In this document: positions 25,483 to 33,890 of the stretch, piece by piece
How positions within the stretch are numbered: position 1 is the first letter of the stretch
How the letters are laid out: each line of letters begins with the position of its first letter
Source: an uncultured Tolumonas sp.
GTDB lineage: Bacteria > Pseudomonadota > Gammaproteobacteria > Enterobacterales > Aeromonadaceae
Assembly (NCBI RefSeq): GCF_963676665.1
Contig: NZ_OY781368.1
Location: 62,001-126,000 of the forward strand
DNA: 64,000 nt
Direction of reading: 5' to 3'
Program-made: the position numbers and the translations under genes
The notes under the pieces: model-generated
What the model was told of the DNA's origin: nothing
The model's database searches: none
What the model saw: only the letters and a program-made list of their open reading frames with translations

Positions 25483-25584
25483 GAAGAACTACCTCCTTGC
25501 TGTTCACAGGTGAATGATCCTTAAACGTTTATAACCCTACTTTGTATCTAGAATTAATTAAAATTAATCTTTATTGTATTTACT

Positions 25585-25600
25585 ATAAGTAATTGCTTAT
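25585..25600. promoter_or_regulatory. Candidate LysR-type operator between pycA and pycR
   Basis: ATAAGTAATTGCTTAT is a 16-bp palindrome of the T-N11-A kind, inside the 134-base divergent interval, 16 bases before the pycR start. An AT-rich region (AATTAATTAAAATTAAT) next to it may hold promoters. Confidence 0.4.
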
Positions 25601-25616
25601 TGATAGAGGCGAGAGC

Positions 25617-26558
25617 ATGCGAAATTCCTTAATGCGGATCACATTACGACAGTTACAAGTATTTCGTGCTGTTTGCGAAACGCTTTCATATAGTCGGGCA
25701 GCAGAATCTATGGCATTGACTCAGCCGGCAGTTAGCTTGCAGATGCGGCAGTTGGAGGAATTAATTGACCAACCGTTGTTTGAATATGTCGGAAAGAGGC
25801 TGTATCTGACTGATGCGGCAAGTAGTCTTTTAAATGCATCTAATGATGTTTTCCAGCGGTTAGACGAGCTAGATATGCAATTGTCTGATTTGCGCGGTTC
25901 ATTAAAGGGGCAGCTCCGTTTATCCGCCGAATCGAGTGCGAAATATCTTTCGCCTCATATACTCGCTGCGTTTCAACGTCGGCACCCAGATGTCAGCCCA
26001 TTATTAAGGGTCGTTAACCGGGCGCAGATACTGCAACGTCTGAGTGAGAATAAGGATGATCTGGTGATCATGTCGCTGGTGCCGGAAGATATGGCCGTAG
26101 AATTCATGCCGTTTCTGAATAACCCGATCATTGCGGTTGCCCCGGTTGAACATCCGGTATGCCAGATTGAAAATCTGAGTTTGAAAGATTTGCAGGAATG
26201 GACTCTGCTGATCCGTGAACCGGGTTCGGGTACACGCAAAGCGTGCGAAGAGTTTTTCCAGCAAAAGCGGGTGCATTTTCCCAGAACACTCGAACTCAAC
26301 TCGCAAGAGGCGCAACGGGAAGGTGTAGTCGCGGGGTTAGGATTGGCATTTCTACCGCGTCACGCAGTGCATCTTGAATTAAAGGCAGGTGTTTTACGGG
26401 AACTGCCAGTCAAGGAATTACCCCTGTATCGTAGCTGGTGTCTGGTGCATGCCCGCGGTAAACGCTTGTCGCCGGTGGCACAGGCATTTGTAGATTTTAT
26501 CCGTGAAGAGCGGGGGGTGATCAGCGCAATTGCAAAACGGTTTGAAGTTGCCCCTTAG
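25617..26558 (+). CDS. pycR: LysR-type regulator of the pyruvate carboxylase operon
   Basis: A LysR-family regulator of 313 residues. The winged helix-turn-helix is N-terminal (LRQLQVFRAVCETLSYSRAA, then TQPAVSLQMRQLEE), and the effector domain spans about 95-300. The start is set at ATG 25617, preceded by GAGGCGAG; a TTG at 25593 is also in frame. It is transcribed away from pycA, the usual position for a regulator of the divergent operon, and matches the PycR-pycAB layout known in Pseudomonas. The effector is unknown. Confidence 0.8.
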   Translation: MRNSLMRITLRQLQVFRAVCETLSYSRAAESMALTQPAVSLQMRQLEELIDQPLFEYVGKRLYLTDAASSLLNASNDVFQRLDELDMQLSDLRGSLKGQLRLSAESSAKYLSPHILAAFQRRHPDVSPLLRVVNRAQILQRLSENKDDLVIMSLVPEDMAVEFMPFLNNPIIAVAPVEHPVCQIENLSLKDLQEWTLLIREPGSGTRKACEEFFQQKRVHFPRTLELNSQEAQREGVVAGLGLAFLPRHAVHLELKAGVLRELPVKELPLYRSWCLVHARGKRLSPVAQAFVDFIREERGVISAIAKRFEVAP

Positions 26559-26570
26559 AGTGCAGGCTGA

Positions 26571-26597
26571 GGAGTGCCGTATGTTTACGGCGACTCC
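26571..26597 (+). terminator. Terminator between convergent pycR and Nudix genes
   Basis: GGAGTGCCGT and ACGGCGACTCC form a near-perfect hairpin with a six-base loop; TTTTT follows about ten bases later. Confidence 0.45.
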
Positions 26598-26609
26598 CGA
26601 GGCTGATTT

Positions 26610-27047
26610 TTAAATAGCGAGTTTATCTTTCAGACAGATAACTTTGAGCATGGCAAATTGATGTTCATGTTCTTTTTTGATGTCATCGAAACGGCGAAGG
26701 ATCTCTATGGTTGCCGGGGATAATGTGGCTTGTTGTTCAACGGATAATGACTTTGTGTAATGCAACGCGACCGCATCATCTTGCGGTTTCGGTGTGCCAG
26801 TGGCGATGAGGTAAAACACTTTATGCCGATTGGAAAATGACTCGTGATCGAATAAATAGATAGCAGCATGTGCCTGTAAGGTTGTCTCTTCTCTTAATTC
26901 GCGGATGGCAGCTTCCAGTCTCGATTCGCCACGGTTTGCTTGTCCGCCCGGTAACAATAAAAGGCCACCGCTGGTTTCAGCTAACAAAATGCCATCATCA
27001 CATTCAACAATACAGGTTGCGCGGCGTGGTTTGAAACGTGTATTCAT
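26610..27047 (-). CDS. Nudix hydrolase
   Basis: A 145-residue Nudix protein. The box reads GGQANRGESRLEAAIRELRE followed by ETTL, fitting GX5EX7REUXEEXGU except that the late Gly is Thr. All metal-binding Glu residues are present. The N-terminal strand (ATCIVECDDGILLAETSG) and the PGG before the box are typical. The substrate cannot be read from sequence. ATG 27047 is preferred over 27053, because AGGGA lies six bases before it. Single gene, convergent with pycR. Confidence 0.82.
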   Translation of the reverse strand: MNTRFKPRRATCIVECDDGILLAETSGGLLLLPGGQANRGESRLEAAIRELREETTLQAHAAIYLFDHESFSNRHKVFYLIATGTPKPQDDAVALHYTKSLSVEQQATLSPATIEILRRFDDIKKEHEHQFAMLKVICLKDKLAI

Positions 27048-27262
27048 GGTCATTCCCTGAAAGTAGCCAATGCGTTTGATTAGATTCTTTTTCCTGCGTT
27101 AATCATAGTTTTTAACACAAAAAATGGTATTAATTCTTCCATAGATAGCGCATTAAACGCGTTGTTTTTCCTTCCGATATCTAATCTGGTCTAAGCTAAT
27201 ACTAGATCGGGCGAGTTATGTCGCGTTTCTCCTAAAGCCAACCAATTGTATTGGGATAACTT

Positions 27263-29926
27263 ATGTTTATTGCCAATCTCTCCGTTGCTGAAGCACTTGA
27301 TAGTCTTAAAACGACAGAACAAGGGTTAACCGATGCTGAGGCGCAACGGCGTTTGCGCGCGTTTGGTTATAACCGGTTGGAAGTGGTTAAGCAAAAATCT
27401 ATCTTGTTGCGCTTTCTCGATGAATTTACGCATTTCTTTGCGCTCATTTTATGGATCGCGGCCGGGTTAGCTTTTTTTGCAGAAACCCGAGCGCCACACG
27501 AAGGAATGCTCACACTCGGGATCGCCATTCTTGGCGTCATTCTGATCAACGGCATATTTTCGTTCTGGCAAGAGTATCGCGCGGAACGAGCTATTTCAGC
27601 ATTAACCAAATTATTACCGCAACAGGCGCTTGTGCTCCGTGATGGTCAATTACAACCGATTTTGGCGGAAATGCTGGTGCCGGGTGACTGCATTGTTTTA
27701 GAGGAAGGCGATAATGTGCCGGCCGATTGTCGGTTAATTTATGCTGCCGGTGTGCGGGTGAATATCTCAACGGTGACCGGTGAGTCATTACCCATGGCGC
27801 GAACAGCTGAGACAGTGGCGGAGAATTCAGCATTAAATGCAAAAAATTTGCTGTTGGCAGGCACGTCAGTGGTATCGGGGCAGTGTCGGGCGGTTATTTT
27901 TGCGACCGGGCGGCATACAGAGTTTGGACAAATAGCGCATCTGACGCAAACCGAGCAAGGCAGCATCTCTCATTTACAGTTGGAAATTGCCCGGCTGTCA
28001 AAGCTGGTGGCTGGGTTTGCTGCAACATTAGGTGTGGTTTTCTTTGGTGTCGGCGCCGTATTGGGGCTGCCTTTCTGGGAGAACCTGATGTTTGCTATCG
28101 GTATTATTGTGGCGAATGTACCGGAAGGATTATTGCCCACAGTGACGCTCAGTCTGGCGATGGCAACACAACGGATGGCTAAACGACATGCGTTGGTTCG
28201 TCATTTAACGGCAGTGGAAACGCTGGGTTCCACCACGGTGATTTGTTCTGATAAAACCGGCACATTAACGCAAAACAAGATGACCGCCACCAGAATTTAC
28301 CGGCACGATCAGTTGAATGAAATTACAGATCACGCGGCATATGCGAGCGATATTCGACTGATTCAAAATGCACAATATTGCCATAATCTGAAGAAGAGTT
28401 TTCACGAAAACCAGCCTGTTTGGCTGGGTGATCCGATGGAGATTGCGCTCGCCGATTTTGGGAGACAGAGCCATGATTTTGGTGATATTCCAATAACTTC
28501 CGAGATCGTATTTGATAGTGATCGCAAACGAATGTCAGTGGTGATCGAGCATGCCGGAGAACGTTGGTTATATTGCAAAGGGGCTCCTGAGACAGTATTA
28601 CCGCTGTGTACGCATGTGCTGAGTCGGTCGGAAAGCACAGATCAACTCATTTCAATTGATCATGCGGTGCAACGGCAGATCACGACAGCACAAAACACCA
28701 TGGCGAACGAAGGCTTGCGAGTGTTGGCTTTTGCTTACCGCCGCTTAGACGCAGAACAGCTTCCTGAAGAACATGATTTGATCTTTTCCGCGCTGATTGG
28801 TTTGCACGATCCACCTCGGCCAGAAGTTAAAGAAGCGATGGCGCGCTGTCATTCGGCAGGGATCAAAGTCATCATGGTGACGGGTGATCACCCTCATACT
28901 GCAGTCGCCATTGCACGTGAAATAGGCATGGTAACATCGGCTAATCCGGTGGTTTTAGAGGGCAAAGTATTACGTAAAATGAGTGCTGCTCATTTGCATC
29001 TGGTTCTGGATAGCCCGGAAATCATTTTTGCTCGGGTGACGGCAGAGCAGAAAATGCATGTCGTAAAAGCGCTGAAACGTAAGAATGAAATTGTCGCGGT
29101 AACAGGTGATGGTGTAAACGATGCGCCGGCACTAAAAATTGCTGATATCGGTATCGCAATGGGGGTGTCGGGTACGGATGTCGCAAAAGAAGCGTCAGAT
29201 ATTATTTTGCTCGATGATAATTTTGCCAGCATAGTCAATGCGATTGAAGAAGGGCGTACCGTCTTTGAAAATATCCGCAAATTTCTGACATATATTCTGA
29301 CGTCCAACATTCCTGAATTACTGCCTTATATTGCCTTTGTTATCTTCAAGATCCCGTTACCGTTGACCATTATTCAAATTCTGGCTGTCGATCTGGGCAC
29401 TGATATGTTGCCTGCATTAGCACTCGGTGCGGAATCTTCCGATAAAAAATTGATGCAGCAGCCACCGCGTCCAGCGAAAGAACGGTTGTTGTCCTGGCCT
29501 TTAATTGTTCGGGCGTATTTATGGTTGGGGATGTTAGAAGCGTTAGCCTCATTGACCGTCTTCTTTTTCGTGTTGCATCAATCGGGCTGGGAATATGGCA
29601 ATCTATTGAGTAAAACAGATCTGTTTTACCAACAGGCGACTACGGCATGCCTTGCTGCCATCGTTATGGCGCAGATCATGAATGTGTTTGTTTGCCGGCA
29701 TCCGCGCATGTCGGTGTTTCAACTCAAAATCAGCGGCAACCCATTACTGTGGTTAGGGATTGCCGTTGAGATTATTCTGATCTTGCTGGTGGTTTATACC
29801 CCGTGGGGAAATGCGTTATTTGGTACGCAACCGCTGGGGTTATCGGTCTGGGGTTTGATGATTGTTTTAGCGCTGTGTTTTGGTTGTTTGGAAGAGCTGA
29901 GAAAATGGATTGTGCGTGGGATGTAG
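27263..29926 (+). CDS. P-type cation ATPase resembling Na,K/H,K-ATPases
   Basis: An 887-residue P2-type ATPase: N-terminal cation-ATPase domain, actuator loop with TGES, phosphorylation site ICSDKTGTLTQNKM, nucleotide domain (KGAPE), hinge TGDGVNDAPALKIADIGIAM and about ten membrane helices. Two helix motifs decide the subclass: VANVPEGLLPTVTLSLAMAT in M4 and NIPELLPYIAFVIFKIPLPL with VDLGTDMLPAL in M5-M6. These are closer to the P2C (Na,K and H,K) group than to Ca-ATPases, which usually carry IPEGLPA. No beta subunit is nearby. The transported ion is uncertain. Monocistronic; the GGGAT before the ATG is weak. Confidence 0.88.
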   Translation: MFIANLSVAEALDSLKTTEQGLTDAEAQRRLRAFGYNRLEVVKQKSILLRFLDEFTHFFALILWIAAGLAFFAETRAPHEGMLTLGIAILGVILINGIFSFWQEYRAERAISALTKLLPQQALVLRDGQLQPILAEMLVPGDCIVLEEGDNVPADCRLIYAAGVRVNISTVTGESLPMARTAETVAENSALNAKNLLLAGTSVVSGQCRAVIFATGRHTEFGQIAHLTQTEQGSISHLQLEIARLSKLVAGFAATLGVVFFGVGAVLGLPFWENLMFAIGIIVANVPEGLLPTVTLSLAMATQRMAKRHALVRHLTAVETLGSTTVICSDKTGTLTQNKMTATRIYRHDQLNEITDHAAYASDIRLIQNAQYCHNLKKSFHENQPVWLGDPMEIALADFGRQSHDFGDIPITSEIVFDSDRKRMSVVIEHAGERWLYCKGAPETVLPLCTHVLSRSESTDQLISIDHAVQRQITTAQNTMANEGLRVLAFAYRRLDAEQLPEEHDLIFSALIGLHDPPRPEVKEAMARCHSAGIKVIMVTGDHPHTAVAIAREIGMVTSANPVVLEGKVLRKMSAAHLHLVLDSPEIIFARVTAEQKMHVVKALKRKNEIVAVTGDGVNDAPALKIADIGIAMGVSGTDVAKEASDIILLDDNFASIVNAIEEGRTVFENIRKFLTYILTSNIPELLPYIAFVIFKIPLPLTIIQILAVDLGTDMLPALALGAESSDKKLMQQPPRPAKERLLSWPLIVRAYLWLGMLEALASLTVFFFVLHQSGWEYGNLLSKTDLFYQQATTACLAAIVMAQIMNVFVCRHPRMSVFQLKISGNPLLWLGIAVEIILILLVVYTPWGNALFGTQPLGLSVWGLMIVLALCFGCLEELRKWIVRGM

Positions 29927-30090
29927 CTATCTTGATCATCAGCTAAGGCGGCGAATCTTCAAATGGGTGCGTTGATAGTGAATATATGCAGTATTTTTAT
30001 TAAATAGTGGTCGAAATAGGCCGAAATCATTGCACATAACAGGATGATATCGGTTACATTTCTATAACAACTAATGTGCTGTGCCTTCAT

Positions 30091-31317
30091 ATGGATATTC
30101 TTCATCTCGATATAAAGAGCATGCTGCTGATGTGCGTCTTCATTGGCGTACTCATTTCCGGCGGGTTAGCGGCATTACTACGCGATCGCTATGTGTGCCC
30201 GGGCATGCCTTTTTGGGTTATGGGGTTTTTTATCTTCACGATTGGCGTTTTCTTCGCTGTAGGTCGTGCGTTCACACCGTTATGGATTAGTGTATTTTTC
30301 GGTAATTTATTTAGTTTTCTCGGCACCAATTTATTATGGCTGGGGTTATTGAAATACAATAATAAAATTAAACGCTACCACTTTATGATTATGGGGGTAT
30401 CGTTTCTTACAGCTATTTTGTTGCTGTTTATGCTGAATTCGGGTGTACCCGAGAAAAACCGGGCTGAACTGATTTCCATTGTGTTTAATTTGCAAAGTCT
30501 GTTGTGTATTCGTGAAGCACTACGAAACAGACAAAAATATGAGTCAGGCCGGTTGATGTTTGCCTTCACCTGCACATTAGTCACTATCGGATCACTCGTG
30601 CGTTTTCTGACCTATCAAATGGATCCGGCGTATGCTTTGTTGAACACTAATATCAGTAATTTGTTGTTGATTTTTAACGCAATTATTGTGTTTTTAGGCT
30701 TAAGTTTCAGCATCATGTTGATCACTTCTCAATGGTTGCAACAAAAGCTGGCTGCGTTTGCTGCTTATGATGCGTTAACTGGCGTTTATAATCGTCATGG
30801 CCTCAATGAACAGACTGCCGTGTTGTTTGGATCGAAAAATAAAGCGGCATTCAGTAACTGTAGTGTCGCAATGATTGATATCGATTTTTTCAAAAAGACA
30901 AATGATAGCTATGGACATTTTGTCGGTGATTTGGTGTTAAAAGCAGTCGCCGCAACATTACGTCAAAATATTCGGCATCAAGATATTTTGGCGCGTTACG
31001 GTGGCGAAGAATTTATTGTTGTTTTACCGGATACCAATAAAACAGCTGCGCTGGCTTGGGCTGAACGAGTCAGAGAGCTAGTATCTATGGAACCTATATT
31101 AGTTAATCAGCACGCAATCACTATTACGCTGAGTATTGGTTTGGTAGACCTGTCGGAAGAAAAACATGTTTCCTTAGATGATGCTATTCGCGAGGCAGAC
31201 ATCGCGTTATATCAAGCCAAAGAACGCGGCAGAAATCGGGTCTGTTGGTTCGATAACGCCGCTTCACTTTTAATGTACACGGCAAATTATAATGGCGGAG
31301 TTATTTCCAGTAACTGA
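30091..31317 (+). CDS. Membrane diguanylate cyclase (GGDEF)
   Basis: A 408-residue protein. About seven membrane helices (residues 1-220) form an uncharacterised sensor, followed by a GGDEF domain with DALTGVYNRHG, the metal-binding MIDIDFFKKTNDSYGH and the active-site YGGEEF. The C-terminal ADIALYQAKERGRNRV completes the fold. It should make cyclic di-GMP. No RxxD inhibitory site is evident five residues before GGEEF, as the preceding residues are QDILARY. The start is ATG 30091; TTG/ATG codons five residues earlier are in frame but lie closer to the predicted promoter. Monocistronic. Confidence 0.88.
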   Translation: MDILHLDIKSMLLMCVFIGVLISGGLAALLRDRYVCPGMPFWVMGFFIFTIGVFFAVGRAFTPLWISVFFGNLFSFLGTNLLWLGLLKYNNKIKRYHFMIMGVSFLTAILLLFMLNSGVPEKNRAELISIVFNLQSLLCIREALRNRQKYESGRLMFAFTCTLVTIGSLVRFLTYQMDPAYALLNTNISNLLLIFNAIIVFLGLSFSIMLITSQWLQQKLAAFAAYDALTGVYNRHGLNEQTAVLFGSKNKAAFSNCSVAMIDIDFFKKTNDSYGHFVGDLVLKAVAATLRQNIRHQDILARYGGEEFIVVLPDTNKTAALAWAERVRELVSMEPILVNQHAITITLSIGLVDLSEEKHVSLDDAIREADIALYQAKERGRNRVCWFDNAASLLMYTANYNGGVISSN

Positions 31318-31463
31318 CCGCTGATATCCCGGCGATAATATCGGCTATCTGTAAGACTGAGCAGCAACTGCTAGTGCTGACAGGCTAGTTTCAGATTTAA
31401 GATTGTTAATGGTCGTTATACTCATCGGCTTTGGAACACAGTTCAAATGCTGAGGGGAAAACA

Positions 31464-31727
31464 ATGCCGGCAATTGCGAAAGTAGGGGATATGCACGCGT
31501 GCCCACAACGAGGTCACGGGGTTAATTCGATTGTTAGTGGTTCATCTGATGTCTTCATCAATGGTATGCCAGCCGCCACTGTGGGTTCTGGAACGGGTTG
31601 TGGGGCTTCGGTTGCGGTAGGCAGTGGCACCGTGACTATCAACGGCAAACCTGCCGCCATATTAGGCTCTGCCACCACGCACGGCGGCGTGATTGTTTCC
31701 GGCTCGGGAAATGTGTTGATTGGTTAG
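31464..31727 (+). CDS. PAAR-domain protein, orphan
   Basis: An 87-residue PAAR-repeat protein: PAIAKVGDMHACPQRGHGVN, then INGMPAATVGSGTGCGAS and INGKPAAILGSATTHGGVIV. His and Cys residues that bind the zinc at the cone tip are present (HACP...H...C). PAAR proteins sharpen the VgrG spike of type VI secretion systems. No vgrG, effector or T6SS gene is nearby, so it would work with an unlinked system. ATG 31464 follows GAGGGG. No C-terminal toxin extension is present. Confidence 0.88.
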   Translation: MPAIAKVGDMHACPQRGHGVNSIVSGSSDVFINGMPAATVGSGTGCGASVAVGSGTVTINGKPAAILGSATTHGGVIVSGSGNVLIG

Positions 31728-31786
31728 TGTTTTTGATAGAGGAGCAAAATCAATGTTTGCTCCTCTGTGATTACTGCGAACTATTG

Positions 31787-32983
31787 TTAATTCACGCCAC
31801 CAGAACCAAAGGCTTCGGCAAAAATGCGTTCACCGGTTACACCATTGCGTTGCAACTCGCTGAGATAATGGCGCATGAAAGGCGCTGGCCCGCAAAGGTA
31901 ATATTCCGCATCAGTCAGTTCCGGTGATAGCAGTTGATCTACGGCCAAAGGTGCAGCCCCAATCCCGCTATCTTGTTCTGTGCGCTGATCATAGAAAAAA
32001 CTGGCTTCAACGTTGGTTTGTGCAGCAGCAAGCTGTTCGACATGCGATTTAAAAGCATGTACGGCATTGTTACGGCAGGTATGAATAAAATGAACTTTGC
32101 GTGCTGACTGGGTGGCGACCAGATGATTTAAGATCGACACCATGGGCGTAATACCGACACCGCCGCTGAGTAAAACCACAGGTGTCTGAACGGTTTCATT
32201 GAGGAAGAAATCACCCAATGGCATCGAAATATCCAGAATAGCATTTTCAGCAAACTGATCATGTAACAGGTTGGAAACCTGACCATCCGGTTTTTCTGCA
32301 TTGGCACGTTCACGTTTGACGGAAATACGCAGGTAATCATTGCCTGGCGCATCAGAAAGCGAGTATTGACGTGGTTGAAACAGGTTCCATTCTGCTACAA
32401 ATAATTTAACGCTGATATATTGGCCCGGCTTGTAAGTCGGCACTTTGCCACCATCGATCGGATACAGATAAAACGATGTAATCTCTTCGCTTTCCTGCAC
32501 TTTCTGACCGATACGGAATGGGCGCCAGCCTGTCCAGCCGCCTTCTTGCTGAGTCGCTTGCTGATACAGGTCAGATTCCAGATTGATAAACAAATCAGCT
32601 AATTCGGTGTAAGCAGCCGCCCATGCGCTGATCAAATCATCAGACGCGGCATCACCCAATACTTCTTTAATTGACGCGAGTAAGTGACGACCGACGATAG
32701 CGTAATGCTCTGCCCGGATACCCAAACTAACGTGTTTGTGGGCGATGCGTTCGACGACCGGTAATAACACCGACGGATCATCAATATTTTCTGCATAAGC
32801 AGCCACGGCCATCGCCAGCGCTTCTTGCTGCCGACCTGAATTTTGGTGTCCCTGATTGAAGATATTTTTCAGTTCAGGGTTATAGGTGAACATGCGCTGA
32901 TAAAAATGTTTCGTCAGCGCCACTCCATTGGTTTTTAATACTGGAACCGTGGCTTTAACTAATGCTTTTTGTTGTTCGTTCAT
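31787..32983 (-). CDS. hmp: Flavohemoprotein nitric oxide dioxygenase
   Basis: A 398-residue Hmp: globin domain (1-140) with distal and proximal haem residues (EHYAIVGRHLL), then the FAD-binding domain with RQYSLSDAPG and the NAD-binding domain with LSGGVGITPMVSIL. It converts NO with O2 to nitrate. ATG 32983 is chosen for GGAG six bases upstream; the frame is open 11 codons earlier. It lies about 80 bases after ytfE on the same strand, with a GC hairpin (GGGGG/CCCCC near 33023-33043) between, and is probably cotranscribed from the NorR-type promoter of ytfE. Confidence 0.93.
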   Translation of the reverse strand: MNEQQKALVKATVPVLKTNGVALTKHFYQRMFTYNPELKNIFNQGHQNSGRQQEALAMAVAAYAENIDDPSVLLPVVERIAHKHVSLGIRAEHYAIVGRHLLASIKEVLGDAASDDLISAWAAAYTELADLFINLESDLYQQATQQEGGWTGWRPFRIGQKVQESEEITSFYLYPIDGGKVPTYKPGQYISVKLFVAEWNLFQPRQYSLSDAPGNDYLRISVKRERANAEKPDGQVSNLLHDQFAENAILDISMPLGDFFLNETVQTPVVLLSGGVGITPMVSILNHLVATQSARKVHFIHTCRNNAVHAFKSHVEQLAAAQTNVEASFFYDQRTEQDSGIGAAPLAVDQLLSPELTDAEYYLCGPAPFMRHYLSELQRNGVTGERIFAEAFGSGGVN

Positions 32984-33061
32984 AAAGTCTCCATGACCAA
33001 AACACGCGATAATCAAAATTCAGGGGGATACGCTGGTACCCCCGGCATGATGAGTGGCTGA

Positions 33062-33727
33062 TTATGCTTGCGCGGTAGCGTTGGCAAACAGGATGTTATT
33101 TTCCAAATGGATATGTTGCATCAGGTCTTCACGCAATTGTGTCAGGCCGGTATACAGGGCTCGCCATGTCACACAAGCGCCTGCTGGTGGCGTAATGTCA
33201 TTGGTCAGGCGCATCAGTTCATCTAAGCCTTCGCCGTGCTGTTCATGCTCAAAACGCATCATGGCAATCGGGCCTTGTGCCGGGTTATTAAAACCTTCTT
33301 TCAGCATAGGGAACAGGATCTGTTCTTCTTTCTGCATGTGGCTTTCGAGTTCCTGCAGCATATTCGTCAGATGAGCACCGAGACCTAACGGGCAGCCTGG
33401 TTTATCCGCGTGAACATGTTCAACACGACGCGCCAGACGGATCAATTCCGGTAACTGAATGCGATGCAGGGCATGGAAACGTTCCAGAATAAAATCAATC
33501 AGGGCGGAAGGTGTCGCAGTGCGCCAGTCAGTTTCATCACTCGGTAACTGTTGTACTTGTTCCAATTCAGCGACAACCAGCGCGGCATCGAGATTACGCT
33601 GAGCGATGGCGTCTTTTAACGGTTGTTGGCCACCGCAGCAAAAATCTAATTTGAATTTGTGGAATACACGGGTCGCACCAGGAATTTCACAAGCGAGGCT
33701 GGCGATAGTTTGTTCGAGTAAGGCCAT
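33062..33727 (-). CDS. ytfE: Di-iron repair protein YtfE/RIC
   Basis: A 221-residue RIC protein. The N-terminal ScdA-like domain includes HKFKLDFCCGGQQPL; the hemerythrin-like C-terminal domain has the His/Glu ligands in FHALHRIQLPEL, ESHMQKEEQILFP, MRFEHEQHG and MQHIHLENNILFP-type stretches. It repairs iron-sulfur clusters damaged by NO. ATG 33727 has AAGGAG upstream. It is divergent from norR, and the interval carries a sigma-54 promoter pattern, NorR-type enhancer sites and an FNR-like box, all described separately. Confidence 0.92.
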   Translation of the reverse strand: MALLEQTIASLACEIPGATRVFHKFKLDFCCGGQQPLKDAIAQRNLDAALVVAELEQVQQLPSDETDWRTATPSALIDFILERFHALHRIQLPELIRLARRVEHVHADKPGCPLGLGAHLTNMLQELESHMQKEEQILFPMLKEGFNNPAQGPIAMMRFEHEQHGEGLDELMRLTNDITPPAGACVTWRALYTGLTQLREDLMQHIHLENNILFANATAQA

Positions 33728-33758
33728 GGTGGCTCTCCTTGGTAGATAATAGGGTAGT

Positions 33759-33772
33759 TTGATCTCGATCAA
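33759..33772 (-). promoter_or_regulatory. FNR-type box before ytfE
   Basis: TTGAT-CTCG-ATCAA is a perfect FNR-type palindrome, 32 bases before the ytfE start. It overlaps the start point expected for the sigma-54 promoter at 33778-33792, so FNR would act as an anaerobic repressor or modifier there. Confidence 0.6.
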
Positions 33773-33777
33773 TCTAT

Positions 33778-33792
33778 TGCATGAGCTGTGCC
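33778..33792 (-). promoter_or_regulatory. Sigma-54 promoter of ytfE-hmp
   Basis: On the minus strand GGCACAGCTCATGCA has GG and GC separated by exactly ten bases, the invariant -24/-12 pattern. It is about 50 bases before the ytfE ATG. Confidence 0.65.
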
Positions 33793-33833
33793 GACATTTA
33801 ATTTATTGAAAAATATAGATATTTAATTTTTAT

Positions 33834-33890
33834 GGTTTTTTTTACCATTGGCTGATAGGGTTAAATAAACCATTTAGGGTAGTAATCACC
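33834..33890. promoter_or_regulatory. Three NorR-type enhancer sites
   Basis: GGT-N7-ACC occurs three times: 33834-33846, 33859-33871 and 33878-33890. NorR of E. coli needs three GT-N7-AC sites upstream of its sigma-54 promoter. Here they lie about 70-120 bases upstream of the ytfE start point and the last one touches the norR ATG, so NorR could also control its own synthesis. Confidence 0.7.
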
